Shown here: positions 8,129 through 15,798 of the stretch, piece by piece
Layout: each line of letters begins with the position of its first letter
Position numbering within the stretch: the first letter of the stretch is position 1
Notes under the pieces: model-generated
What the model saw: the letters and a program-made list of their open reading frames with translations, nothing else
Databases searched by the model: none
What the model was told of the DNA's origin: nothing
From: Phycisphaerales bacterium UBA1926
Lineage (GTDB): Bacteria > Planctomycetota > Phycisphaerae > Phycisphaerales > UBA1924
Reading direction: 5' to 3'
DNA length: 18,107 nucleotides
Assembly: GCA_002337215.1 (NCBI GenBank)
Contig: DDFO01000044.1
Span: 14,063 to 32,169, forward strand
Position numbers and translations under genes: made by a program

Positions 8129-8138
8129 TTCGCGCGAA
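8129..8138. promoter_or_regulatory. Perfect 10-bp palindrome before the GH2 gene
   Basis: TTCGCGCGAA is its own reverse complement and is centred about 31 bp before the GH2 start. It is of operator size and CG-centred. No second copy was noticed at the other promoters, so a link to the regulator is speculative. Confidence 0.25.
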
Positions 8139-8164
8139 GTCTCCTTGTCTGAATAGGAACCAGC

Positions 8165-11100
8165 ATGTCGTTCACTCGCCTCTACGCGGTCTCCGCTGCG
8201 GTCTGTCTTGCTCTTCTTGCCCCTCTTTCAGTGGCCGCGCCAGACGACGTAATCACGATCAGCGGCACATGGTCGCTCGCCCTCGATCCCGACGATGCGG
8301 GGCGAGGCGTGCTCGAATCTGGAATGGGCCAGCGGGGCGATGTCTGGCTCCCCGGCTCGATCCAGCAGCAGGGGTATGGAGACACGCCGACCGCCGAATC
8401 GCCGTGGATCGGCAACACCCGCGAGCGTGAGTGGTCGCGCCCCGAGTACGACCCCTATCGCGATGACGAGAACTTCAAGATGCCGTTCTGGCTCCAGCCC
8501 GAGCGGGTCTACGTCGGGGCGGCGTGGTACGAGCGCACGATCGAGATCCCCAAGAAATGGACGGGCCGGCGCGTGTCGGTCTCCCTCGAACGCGTCCACT
8601 GGGTCAGCGAAGCGTGGCTGGACGGCGAACCGCTCGGCGTGCGCGAGAGCCTGAGCACGCCGCACATCTATGACCTCGGCGTGGTCGGCGATGGCGACGG
8701 CGAGGTCGCGCCGAGCGCGCACACGTTGACACTCAAGATCGACAACCGGATGGCGTACGGCGTGGGTGTGAACGCGCACAGCATGACCGACCACACGCAA
8801 TCGAACTGGAACGGCGTGATCGGCGCGATGGAACTCCGCGCGGATCCGGCCGTCACGGTCGCGCGTGTGCACGTGACCCCGGACGCGTCGGCGCGGTCGG
8901 CGAGCGTGCTCGTCACTATCGCCAACGCCGCCGATCGTGCGCACACCGTCGAACTCTCGTTGGGGGCCGAGTCCGAAGGCGTGCCGGCGGTTTCGGCGTC
9001 CCGATCGGTGGCCGTCGCCGGGCGCAGCGAGCGCATGGTCCGTGTCGAGATGGACCTGGGCGAGGACGCGGCGCTCTGGAACGAGTTCGATCCCAAGGTG
9101 TACACGCTGCATACCTCGATCGAGGGCGAGTCGGGCGCGGATCATGCGTCGACGGACTTCGGGTTGCGTGACATCGGCACGACCAGCGGTCGGATCACGG
9201 TCAACGGCACACCGGTCTTTCTTCGTGGCACGCTCGATTGCGCGATCTATCCCCTGACGGGGTACGCCCCGATGGACACACCGGCGTGGGAGCGGGTCTT
9301 CACACGGGTGAAGGAATTCGGGCTCAACCACGTGCGGTATCACTCGTGGTGCCCGCCCCGCGCAGCGTTCGAGGCGGCGGACAAGATCGGCGTGTATCTG
9401 CAGGTCGAGGGGCCTTTCTGGGTGAACCAGGGGACAGAACTGGGGCGTGGAAGACCGATCGACGGGTACGTCTACGAAGAGACCGACCGGATCCTGGCGG
9501 AGTACGGGAACCACCCCTCGTTCGTGATGATGGCGTACGGCAACGAGCCGAGCGGCCCGGGGCGGGGCGGGGTCTACCTCACCGAATGGGTCGAGCGGTA
9601 CAAAGCGCAGGACCCGCGCCGGCTCTACACCAGCGCGTCGGGCTGGCCTTTGATCGACGCGAGCGAGTACCACGTGGGGTACCAGCCGCGCATCCAGCGG
9701 TGGGGTGAGGAACTCGACAGCACGATCAACAGCCAGCCCCCGGCGACGGAGCGGGACTACACGGCCTTCATCGAGCAGTACAGCGTCCCGGTCGTGGCGC
9801 ACGAAACGGGGCAGTGGTGCGTCTTCCCCGATTTCGCGGAGATGTCGAAGTACACCGGGGTGCTCAAGCCGAAGAACTTCGAGATCTTCCGGGACATCCT
9901 CGCGAAGAACGGGCAGGCCGAGATGGCCGAGCGATTCCTGATGGACTCCGGCGCGCTGCAGGTGATGTGCTACAAGGAAGAGATCGAGGCGGCGTTGCGG
10001 ACGCCGGGCTTCGGCGGGTTCCAGCTGCTGGATATCCACGATTTCCCGGGGCAGGGGACGGCGCTCGTGGGGGTGCTCGATCCGTTCTGGGATCCGAAGC
10101 CGTACGTCGATGCCGAGCAGTTCCGCTCGTTTAACGGGCCCGTGGTGCCGCTCGCCCGGCTCCCGAAGCGGGTTTTCGAATCCGCGGAGACCTTCTCGGC
10201 GCAGATCGAACTCGCCCAGTTCGGCGCGAGCGACCTCGGCGACGCGGAGGTGTCATGGACGCTGAGTGCGGAAACGGGCCGGGAACTCGGGTCGGGGGCG
10301 TTCCGCCCCGGGGATCTGGACACGGGGGCGTTGCACGACGTGGGCCGGATCGAATTGCCGATCTCGGTCGATGAGCCGACGCGGGCGACGCTGCGGGTCG
10401 AGGTTGAGGATGCCGACGCGGCGAACGCGTGGGACATCTGGGTGTACCCCAAGGCCGACGCGGCGGCGGTTCCCGAGGGCGTGCGTGTCGTGCGCGCGCT
10501 CGACGACGACGCGGAGGACTATCTGAACGACGGCGGGACCGTGCTGCTGATGGCGGACGGCCGATCGGTCGACGGGGGTGTCGCGTTCGGTTTCTCGCCC
10601 GCGTTCTGGAACACGGCGTGGACGGACGGGCAGGCGCCCCACACGCTGGGGATCACGGTCGATCCGTCGCACCCGGTCTTCGCGTCCTTCCCGACGGCGA
10701 GCCACACCGATTGGCAGTGGTGGGACCTGATCGGCTGGCCTGGCGCGCGCGCCGGGGCGATGGTCATCGACGCGTTGCCCCGAGGCATCGAGCCGGTGGT
10801 CCGACCGATCGACACGTGGTTCCGGTCGCGTCGCCTGGCGTCGATGTTCGAGTGTCGGGTGGGATCGGGCAAGCTCTTTGTCACGACCATGGATCTGGAC
10901 ACGGATCTCGAAGGCCGGCTCGCCGCACGCCAGCTGCGGGAAGGGGTCATGGCGTACCTCGGGTCCGACGCGTTCGAACCGGCTGTCGAGGTCGAACCGG
11001 ACCTGATCCGCGGGCTGTTCCGGGAGCCCTCGCTCGAGCAGCGGATGGGGGCGCGTGTCCACGGCGCGAGCAGCGCCGAGACGGGGTACGGCGCCGAGCT

Positions 11101-11455
11101 CGCGATGGACGGTGACCCCGGGACCATGTGGCATTCGGCGTGGAGCGATCCATCGGCCTCGCATCCCCACTCGATCACCGTGTCGATGATCGACCCGGTG
11201 GAGCTCACGGGGATCACCTATCAGGCCCGCCAGTCCGGCCCGAACGGGATGATCGACCGGTACGAGGTGCACGTGAGCGACGATGGCGCGTCGTGGGCCC
11301 TCGCCGCGAGCGGGCGGTTCACGGATTCGCGGGCGCCGCAGGCCGTGAGTTTCGGCGAGGCGCGACGCGCCCGGTTTGTCCGCCTGACGAGCCTGAGCAG
11401 TCTGGGGGGCGGGCGGTACGCGTCGGTCGCCGAGATCGGGCTGCGGGTCCGCTGA
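8165..11455 (+). CDS. Secreted GH2-family glycoside hydrolase with C-terminal F5/8 type C domain
   Basis: The protein has 1096 residues. The signal peptide spans residues 1-24 (core AVSAAVCLALLAPLSVA). A GH2 sugar-binding sandwich (about 30-225) contains YVGAAWYERTIEIP and HTQSNWNGVIG. It is followed by an Ig-like domain (about 230-340) and a TIM barrel (about 345-660). The likely acid/base is E461 in YGNEPSG and the likely nucleophile E547 in VVAHETGQW, spaced as in GH2. Residues about 750-940 look like a glutamine-amidotransferase-like fold (YLNDGGTVLLMADG, GSGKLFVTTMDLD), seen in some beta-galactosidase relatives. Residues about 960-1096 form an F5/8C (discoidin-like) carbohydrate-binding domain (AMDGDPGTMWHSAW, YEVHVSDDGASW, ARFVRLTSLS). 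AGGAA at 8155-8159 supports the start. It is paralogous to the truncated gene at 1-879. Substrate is unknown; beta-galactoside or glucuronide are the family precedents. Confidence 0.9.
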   Translation: MSFTRLYAVSAAVCLALLAPLSVAAPDDVITISGTWSLALDPDDAGRGVLESGMGQRGDVWLPGSIQQQGYGDTPTAESPWIGNTREREWSRPEYDPYRDDENFKMPFWLQPERVYVGAAWYERTIEIPKKWTGRRVSVSLERVHWVSEAWLDGEPLGVRESLSTPHIYDLGVVGDGDGEVAPSAHTLTLKIDNRMAYGVGVNAHSMTDHTQSNWNGVIGAMELRADPAVTVARVHVTPDASARSASVLVTIANAADRAHTVELSLGAESEGVPAVSASRSVAVAGRSERMVRVEMDLGEDAALWNEFDPKVYTLHTSIEGESGADHASTDFGLRDIGTTSGRITVNGTPVFLRGTLDCAIYPLTGYAPMDTPAWERVFTRVKEFGLNHVRYHSWCPPRAAFEAADKIGVYLQVEGPFWVNQGTELGRGRPIDGYVYEETDRILAEYGNHPSFVMMAYGNEPSGPGRGGVYLTEWVERYKAQDPRRLYTSASGWPLIDASEYHVGYQPRIQRWGEELDSTINSQPPATERDYTAFIEQYSVPVVAHETGQWCVFPDFAEMSKYTGVLKPKNFEIFRDILAKNGQAEMAERFLMDSGALQVMCYKEEIEAALRTPGFGGFQLLDIHDFPGQGTALVGVLDPFWDPKPYVDAEQFRSFNGPVVPLARLPKRVFESAETFSAQIELAQFGASDLGDAEVSWTLSAETGRELGSGAFRPGDLDTGALHDVGRIELPISVDEPTRATLRVEVEDADAANAWDIWVYPKADAAAVPEGVRVVRALDDDAEDYLNDGGTVLLMADGRSVDGGVAFGFSPAFWNTAWTDGQAPHTLGITVDPSHPVFASFPTASHTDWQWWDLIGWPGARAGAMVIDALPRGIEPVVRPIDTWFRSRRLASMFECRVGSGKLFVTTMDLDTDLEGRLAARQLREGVMAYLGSDAFEPAVEVEPDLIRGLFREPSLEQRMGARVHGASSAETGYGAELAMDGDPGTMWHSAWSDPSASHPHSITVSMIDPVELTGITYQARQSGPNGMIDRYEVHVSDDGASWALAASGRFTDSRAPQAVSFGEARRARFVRLTSLSSLGGGRYASVAEIGLRVR

Positions 11456-11533
11456 ACTGTTCGTCCCACACGCGAGGATGGACGGGTCGGGTGCCCCTGA
11501 TGGCGAGCGGTTTGGTCGGCGGCGAGGGGGCTT

Positions 11534-11558
11534 CGGGCGTCGCTGGTTGCCCGTTTTT
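11534..11558 (+). terminator. Intrinsic terminator after the GH2 gene
   Basis: CGGGC (11534-11538) pairs with GCCCG (11549-11553) across a 10-base loop and is followed directly by TTTTT (11554-11558). It lies 79 bp after the GH2 stop and before the prepilin-like gene, so it probably separates the two transcription units. The stem is short (5 bp), which limits confidence. The rest of the 247-bp gap (11456-11702) shows no convincing promoter. Confidence 0.55.
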
Positions 11559-11702
11559 GGCCTCTCGGTGTCGGTTTAAAGCGCTCAACGCGGCTTGTCA
11601 TTGCCAGTTGGCCGCTCTCGTTTGTCAGCGATGCGGTTTTCTCCGGTGTGTCGCCGATATCGATGTTGTTGTGATTTCCTCCTGCTGGTAGCGTTGACTG
11701 TG

Positions 11703-12680
11703 ATGAACAGATCCACCCAAGACCGCCGAACTGTTCCGGGCAACTGCCCGGCTTTCACACTCATCGAGTTGCTGGTCGTCATCGCGATCATCGCGTTGCT
11801 GATCGGGATCTTGTTGCCGACACTCGGGCGTGCTCGAGCGACGGCGTGGAAGGTCGTGAGCCTGTCGAACATGCGGCAGCTCGGCCTCGCCACGGCGATG
11901 TACTCGAACGACGAGAAGGACTATCTCCCGAGCCCGGGATATCAGACGAGTAATGGTCGGCCGCTCAGCAGCTGGGTGTTCGACAACTTCCACTCGTGGA
12001 CGTTCTCTGAGAACAGGACGAGCGGGTATGTCAACCTTCCCCAGGCGCTGCAGGACGATCTCTGGCAGAAGCACGCGACCGGTCAGCTGTGGACCTACCT
12101 CGGTGGTCAGCGGAACGTCTACAACGAGGGCATCGCGGATATCTTCCGCTCGCCCGCGGACCACGACCCGTACAACGAGACGACGCGGTCGCCCGTCGAG
12201 GAGCTGACGAGCTATGTCGCCAACGGCGCGCTGCAGGGCCTCGTGGCACCGCCGACTTCGATAACGAACCAGGGCGTCTGGCCTTCACGCTACCGCGTTG
12301 ATCAGCTCCAGTACAGCGACAGCATCTTCCTCTGGGAGGGTGCATGGCCCCGGGACGGCGTGCGGAACGTGCTGTGGGTTTCGCCTTCCGGCTGGGGCGG
12401 CGAGGCCGGCGTCCAGTGGTATGGATCGTGGGGCAGCAACACCGCCCGGATCGACGGCTCAGGGTCGTGGGTCGATGGACGCGGGCAAGAAGCGTGGATC
12501 AGCGAGAGCAATCCGCTCGTGGTCGAGCGCGACCAGGAGGGTGGGCTCGGCACGCTTGGCGAGTGGCACCGCGAGATCTACGACGCGTATCAGAGCCCGC
12601 CGCAGGATGGCCGTTGGCCCCGCAACCCGCTCTACTGCACACCGAACGACAGGCTTCCTGTTCAGCAGGCTTGGGAGTAA
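11703..12680 (+). CDS. Prepilin-like (type II secretion pseudopilin-type) protein
   Basis: The protein has 325 residues. A short basic leader ends at P16-A17, then comes the prepilin peptidase signature F18-T-L-I-E22 and a long hydrophobic helix ([19 protein letters not shown]). Residue -1 is Ala rather than the usual Gly, as is common in planctomycete members. E22 is the conserved +5 Glu. The helix is followed by the [30 protein letters not shown] type of region found in the large planctomycete family of pseudopilin-like proteins (written here with its core at residues about 43-72). The remaining 250 residues are rich in Trp, Gly and Ser and of unknown function; [14 protein letters not shown] (about residues 245-258) occupies the place of the family's H-x9-DG motif. 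The start at 11703 gives a normal leader length, though the ribosome site is weak. It lies 9 bp before the GH30 gene, so it is probably co-transcribed with it. Confidence 0.85.
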   Translation: MNRSTQDRRTVPGNCPAFTLIELLVVIAIIALLIGILLPTLGRARATAWKVVSLSNMRQLGLATAMYSNDEKDYLPSPGYQTSNGRPLSSWVFDNFHSWTFSENRTSGYVNLPQALQDDLWQKHATGQLWTYLGGQRNVYNEGIADIFRSPADHDPYNETTRSPVEELTSYVANGALQGLVAPPTSITNQGVWPSRYRVDQLQYSDSIFLWEGAWPRDGVRNVLWVSPSGWGGEAGVQWYGSWGSNTARIDGSGSWVDGRGQEAWISESNPLVVERDQEGGLGTLGEWHREIYDAYQSPPQDGRWPRNPLYCTPNDRLPVQQAWE

Positions 12681-12689
12681 GACCGCGAG

Positions 12690-14807
12690 ATGTTGACCAA
12701 TATGTTCCAACGGATCACGGGCCGTCGCGGTATCGGGCGGACGGGCACGCCGAGGCGAGCCGGCATGGTCGCCTGCGCGGCCGGGATGATCGCGGCCGGG
12801 GCCGTCGTGTCCGCGGGCGATGTCGATCCGTCGGATCACGGCCCGAAGTTCAAGGGCTGGGGTACGTCCCTCGCCTGGTGGGCGAACGTTTCCGGGACCT
12901 GGAGCGATCCCGCTGAGTTCGACGCCCTGATGGACGCCGTGTTCGACCACGAGACCGGGCTCGGGCTCACGATCGTTCGGCTCAACATCGGCGCGGGGCA
13001 GAACCCCGACTTCCCGCCCGGCTACATGACACCGGGACGGGAGATGCCGTCGTACAAGGACGGGCCGGACGAGGACTATGACTTCATCGCCGATCGCGCT
13101 CAGCAGCGTGTGCTGGTCGAGGGCATCGCCCGCGGCGTCCGGTACGTGGAGGCGAACGCGAACTCGCCACCCTGGTGGATGACGATCACGCAGGATTCTT
13201 CGGGCAACCCGAACGGGGAGAATCTCGCGGCCGCCCGATACGGCGAGTACTGCCAGTATCTGGCGGATGTCGCGCTGTGGTACCGCGACACACTGGGGGT
13301 CGATTTCAGTTCGATCACGCCGCTCAACGAGCCGAGCGCGTCGTGGTGGGACGGCAACGGCAACCAGGAGGGCTGCACGTTCTACCCGTCATCGCACCCC
13401 GCCGTGCTCACGGAGCTCCGGAGCAGGCTCGACGCGGTGGGGCTCGAAGATCTCTCGATCTCGGGTCCGGAAGAGTGGTCCACCGATCTGAGCCGGAGTT
13501 CGCTGCAGTCGTACCCGACGTCGGTGCAGGAGATGCTCTCGCACGTCACGACGCACACGTACAACACGAACAACCGGGCGGGGCTGAACCAGATCAGCGA
13601 CCTGCTGCAGAAGCCCTTGTGGATGTCGGAATTCGGGACGGGCGGCGCCTCGGAGTATGACAGCGCGATGGTTCTCGCACGCAGGATCATCGGCGATTTC
13701 CGCGAGATGGAGCGTCTCGAGGCCTGGATCATCTGGCAGGTGCTCTCGACGTCGCACTTCAACCACACGTGGGCGTGCATGCTGTCGGACTTCGCGACAA
13801 GGCAGCCCGGCTTCACCTATCGACCCCAGTATCACGCGTTCCGCCAGTTCACCGCGTTCATCCGCCCCGGCAGTTTCATGATCGACTCGGGCGAGTCGAA
13901 CGCGCTCGCGGCATACAACCCGGGGCAACAGCGGCTCACGATCGTCGCGCTCAACGAATCGACGAGCGTTGGGCAGATGGTGTTCGATCTGGGTGCCTTC
14001 GACGGGCTCCCGCAATCATCCCAGGCGTTCATGACGACGCCCTCGCAGGCCGTCTTCCAGCGTCCGGACTTCCCGATCAATGACGGCTCGCTCGCGGTGG
14101 CGCTCGCGCCCCAGTCGGTCACGACGTTCGTCATCGACGGCGTCTCCACACCGGACCTGCCGCGCACGGATTGGAACGGGGACGAGTTTCTCGACAACAC
14201 CGACACACTCGCGTTCCTCGACGATGTCGGAGCAGGCCGCGACGAGGCGGACCTGAACCTCGACGGCGCGGTCGATTTCTTCGATGTCCTCGCCTTCCTG
14301 CGCGACCACGACGCGGGCGGGGCGCAAACCGTACAGGAATCTCTGGCCTTCGACGACGATGGGGCGGGCCTCGTCGCGATCGAACTGGGCAACGGCGCGA
14401 GCGGCGGGAGATACTTCGCCGACGACAGGCTCTTCGTCCAGGCATTCACCTCAAGCGAGGAGAACGGCGGGGCCGCGATCAGGCTCGACGGGCTGACCCT
14501 CGAGGCGGGCGTGCCGCACACGGTCCGGTTCGAGGCCGCGGACTTCAATCAGAATTGGACAACGGGCGGCTCGTTCCTGGTCGGCGTGAGCGAGGACCAG
14601 CCCGGCATCACCGCGACGGGCTCGATCGGTTCCGGGACGTTCAGCGCACCACGCAACGACGGCCCGTACCCCATGCGGTTCGTGACCTATTCGTTCGAGT
14701 TCACGCCTTCGGAAACCATTTCGGATCCGTACCTGCTCGTCCGAACGGACGGAGTCTCGGGCGGGAACCAACGGTTCGCGATCGACAACATCAGGATCAG
14801 TCGCTGA
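12690..14807 (+). CDS. Secreted GH30-family glycosidase with dockerin-type EF hands and extra C-terminal module
   Basis: The protein has 705 residues. A long basic n-region precedes the hydrophobic signal core (MVACAAGMIAAGAVVSA, ending near residue 42). The catalytic domain (about 45-480) begins KFKGWGTSLAWWANVSG, a hallmark of GH30 enzymes related to endo-beta-1,6-galactanases. The likely acid/base is E214 in PLNEPSASWW and the nucleophile E314 in LWMSEFGTGG, 100 residues apart as expected. Residues 494-532 hold two calcium-loop repeats (D494, N496, D498, D502; then D521-L-N-L-D525-G-A-V-D529), a type I dockerin-like pair. Residues about 549-705 form an extra module homologous to the next gene's product. 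GGGAG at 12673-12677 inside the previous gene's end is a distant ribosome site. Expected role: endo-cleavage of a galactan or related glycan outside the cell. GH30 membership is firm; the exact specificity is inferred. Confidence 0.9.
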   Translation: MLTNMFQRITGRRGIGRTGTPRRAGMVACAAGMIAAGAVVSAGDVDPSDHGPKFKGWGTSLAWWANVSGTWSDPAEFDALMDAVFDHETGLGLTIVRLNIGAGQNPDFPPGYMTPGREMPSYKDGPDEDYDFIADRAQQRVLVEGIARGVRYVEANANSPPWWMTITQDSSGNPNGENLAAARYGEYCQYLADVALWYRDTLGVDFSSITPLNEPSASWWDGNGNQEGCTFYPSSHPAVLTELRSRLDAVGLEDLSISGPEEWSTDLSRSSLQSYPTSVQEMLSHVTTHTYNTNNRAGLNQISDLLQKPLWMSEFGTGGASEYDSAMVLARRIIGDFREMERLEAWIIWQVLSTSHFNHTWACMLSDFATRQPGFTYRPQYHAFRQFTAFIRPGSFMIDSGESNALAAYNPGQQRLTIVALNESTSVGQMVFDLGAFDGLPQSSQAFMTTPSQAVFQRPDFPINDGSLAVALAPQSVTTFVIDGVSTPDLPRTDWNGDEFLDNTDTLAFLDDVGAGRDEADLNLDGAVDFFDVLAFLRDHDAGGAQTVQESLAFDDDGAGLVAIELGNGASGGRYFADDRLFVQAFTSSEENGGAAIRLDGLTLEAGVPHTVRFEAADFNQNWTTGGSFLVGVSEDQPGITATGSIGSGTFSAPRNDGPYPMRFVTYSFEFTPSETISDPYLLVRTDGVSGGNQRFAIDNIRISR

Positions 14808-14838
14808 TACGGGCGTTTCCGTGCCAGCGGATTTCAAT

Positions 14839-14867
14839 TTGACTTTGTCTCGCAACGCATCAATTCA
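14839..14867 (+). promoter_or_regulatory. Possible weak promoter before the dockerin protein gene
   Basis: TTGACT (14839-14844) matches the -35 box in five of six bases. AATTCA (14862-14867), 17 bases on, is a poor -10. The 78-bp gap after GH30 and the strong ribosome site of the next gene fit either a separate promoter or read-through. Confidence 0.25.
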
Positions 14868-14871
14868 GACA

Positions 14872-14878
14872 AGAGGAG
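14872..14878 (+). promoter_or_regulatory. Strong Shine-Dalgarno for the dockerin protein
   Basis: AGAGGAG lies seven bases before the ATG at 14886. It is the best ribosome site in the window and suggests a highly translated product. Confidence 0.6.
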
Positions 14879-14885
14879 AAACGAT

Positions 14886-15602
14886 ATGAAGACCACACTG
14901 CTTGCCCTTTTCGCCGCCGCCGGCCTCGCGAACGCCCAGCTCGTCGTCGAGTACAGCAACGACTTCGTCGCCCCCGAGGGCTCGACCGGTGAAGACTACA
15001 CCCTCTCGCTCGGGCTCGAATTCGTCGGCAACGGCGACGAGGGCGCTGGGTACTACGACGCGGGCCGCGCGGCTCTGGTGACGCAGAGCTACGGCAGCCG
15101 GCAGGTCGAGATCGGTATTGGGTCCTTCCAGATGATGGGTCTGACGATGAACCCCGGCACCGAATACACGATCAACGCGGTCGTGGTCGACGACCTCCAG
15201 AACTGGAGCCTCGGCCGGGGCATGTTCCTCGGTATGAACGATTCGGCAAACCGCCCCGCGACGCCGTCGCCGTTCGCGGACTACACCCCGGACTACGCCC
15301 CGAACCAGATCGAGTTGCCCGCGAACGACGACTTCCTCGAGGGCCCCTTCCAGACGCTCTCGTGGACCTTCACGCCCGGCTCGACGATCAGCGACCCGCT
15401 CTTCGTCTTCGGGACAAGCGCCGATGACGTCAGCATCTTCCTCGACACCCGGCAGCGCCTCTACAGCGTCGAGGTCACCAGCGGCGAGGGCGGCGGGATG
15501 ATCCCGGGCTGCAACATCGCCGACATCGCCGAGCCCTACGGCATCCTCGATCTCGCGGATATCGGCGCATTCGTCAGCAACTTCACGGGCGGCTGCCCGT
15601 AA
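14886..15602 (+). CDS. Small secreted protein with GH30-associated module and GC-type dockerin
   Basis: The protein has 238 residues. A short signal peptide (MKTTLLALFAAAGLANA) is cleaved near residue 17. Residues about 20-200 form one beta-rich domain homologous to the C-terminal module of the upstream GH30 enzyme. Segment 84-116 aligns gap-free with GH30 600-632 (GLT, then QNW and a GxxFLxG-like end), and FTPGSTISDP (162-171) matches FTPSETISDP (671-680). Residues 208-238 are a planctomycete GC-type dockerin: GCNIADIAEPYGILDLADIG, then AFVSNFTGGCP, with C209 and C237 possibly forming a disulfide. No catalytic residues are recognisable. A non-enzymatic glycan-binding or scaffold role is inferred from the shared module and anchoring tail. 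The start is set by the Shine-Dalgarno at 14872-14878. Confidence 0.85.
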   Translation: MKTTLLALFAAAGLANAQLVVEYSNDFVAPEGSTGEDYTLSLGLEFVGNGDEGAGYYDAGRAALVTQSYGSRQVEIGIGSFQMMGLTMNPGTEYTINAVVVDDLQNWSLGRGMFLGMNDSANRPATPSPFADYTPDYAPNQIELPANDDFLEGPFQTLSWTFTPGSTISDPLFVFGTSADDVSIFLDTRQRLYSVEVTSGEGGGMIPGCNIADIAEPYGILDLADIGAFVSNFTGGCP

Positions 15603-15689
15603 GCCGGACTTCCCCCAGCCGCGGGTGGCGAACCCGCGGCGTCTCGACCCCAGAACACCGAGTCGCGTGGGAACGCGCGGCTTGGTTTT
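15601..15689 (+). terminator. Multi-branched RNA structure with T-run at the end of the dockerin gene
   Basis: Outer arms AAGCCG (15601-15606) and CGGCTT (15678-15683) enclose two hairpins. One is CCGCGGGT (15619-15626) with ACCCGCGG (15632-15639), loop of five. The other is CGCGT (15664-15668) with ACGCG (15673-15677), loop of four. Then comes GGTTTTT (15684-15690). The outer stem begins within the stop codon. It could act as a terminator or as a 3' mRNA-protecting structure. The pairings are read directly; the function is inference. Confidence 0.5.
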
Positions 15690-15752
15690 TGAATCACCCG
15701 GTTATGGGATCCGCCGTGGGCGGGGGGCGGGTGGTTCAGGTTGTGAGCGATG

Positions 15753-15775
15753 GAGGTTTCCTGACCGGAGACCTC
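15753..15775 (+). promoter_or_regulatory. Leader hairpin before the PEP-CTERM-like protein
   Basis: GAGGTTTCC (15753-15761) pairs with GGAGACCTC (15767-15775) over nine pairs including one G-T, with a five-base loop. There is no T-run, so it is unlikely to be a terminator. It ends 23 bases before the ATG and 8 bases before the GAGAGAGG ribosome site (about 15784-15791). It may stabilise the mRNA or tune translation. Confidence 0.4.
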
Positions 15776-15798
15776 GAAAATGAGAGAGAGGCACCTGA

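Noticed and set aside
8228..10039. 603-residue minus-strand open frame opposite the full-length GH2 gene
   Set aside because: Composition is Arg/Val/His-rich with no domain, which is typical of the antisense frame of a high-GC gene.
11595..11702. N-terminal extension of the prepilin-like frame
   Set aside because: It would give a prepilin leader of over 50 residues; the ATG at 11703 gives a normal 17-residue leader.
14796..14808. Five-pair hairpin ATCAG/CTGAT over the GH30 stop codon
   Set aside because: Too short and not followed by a T-run; probably chance.
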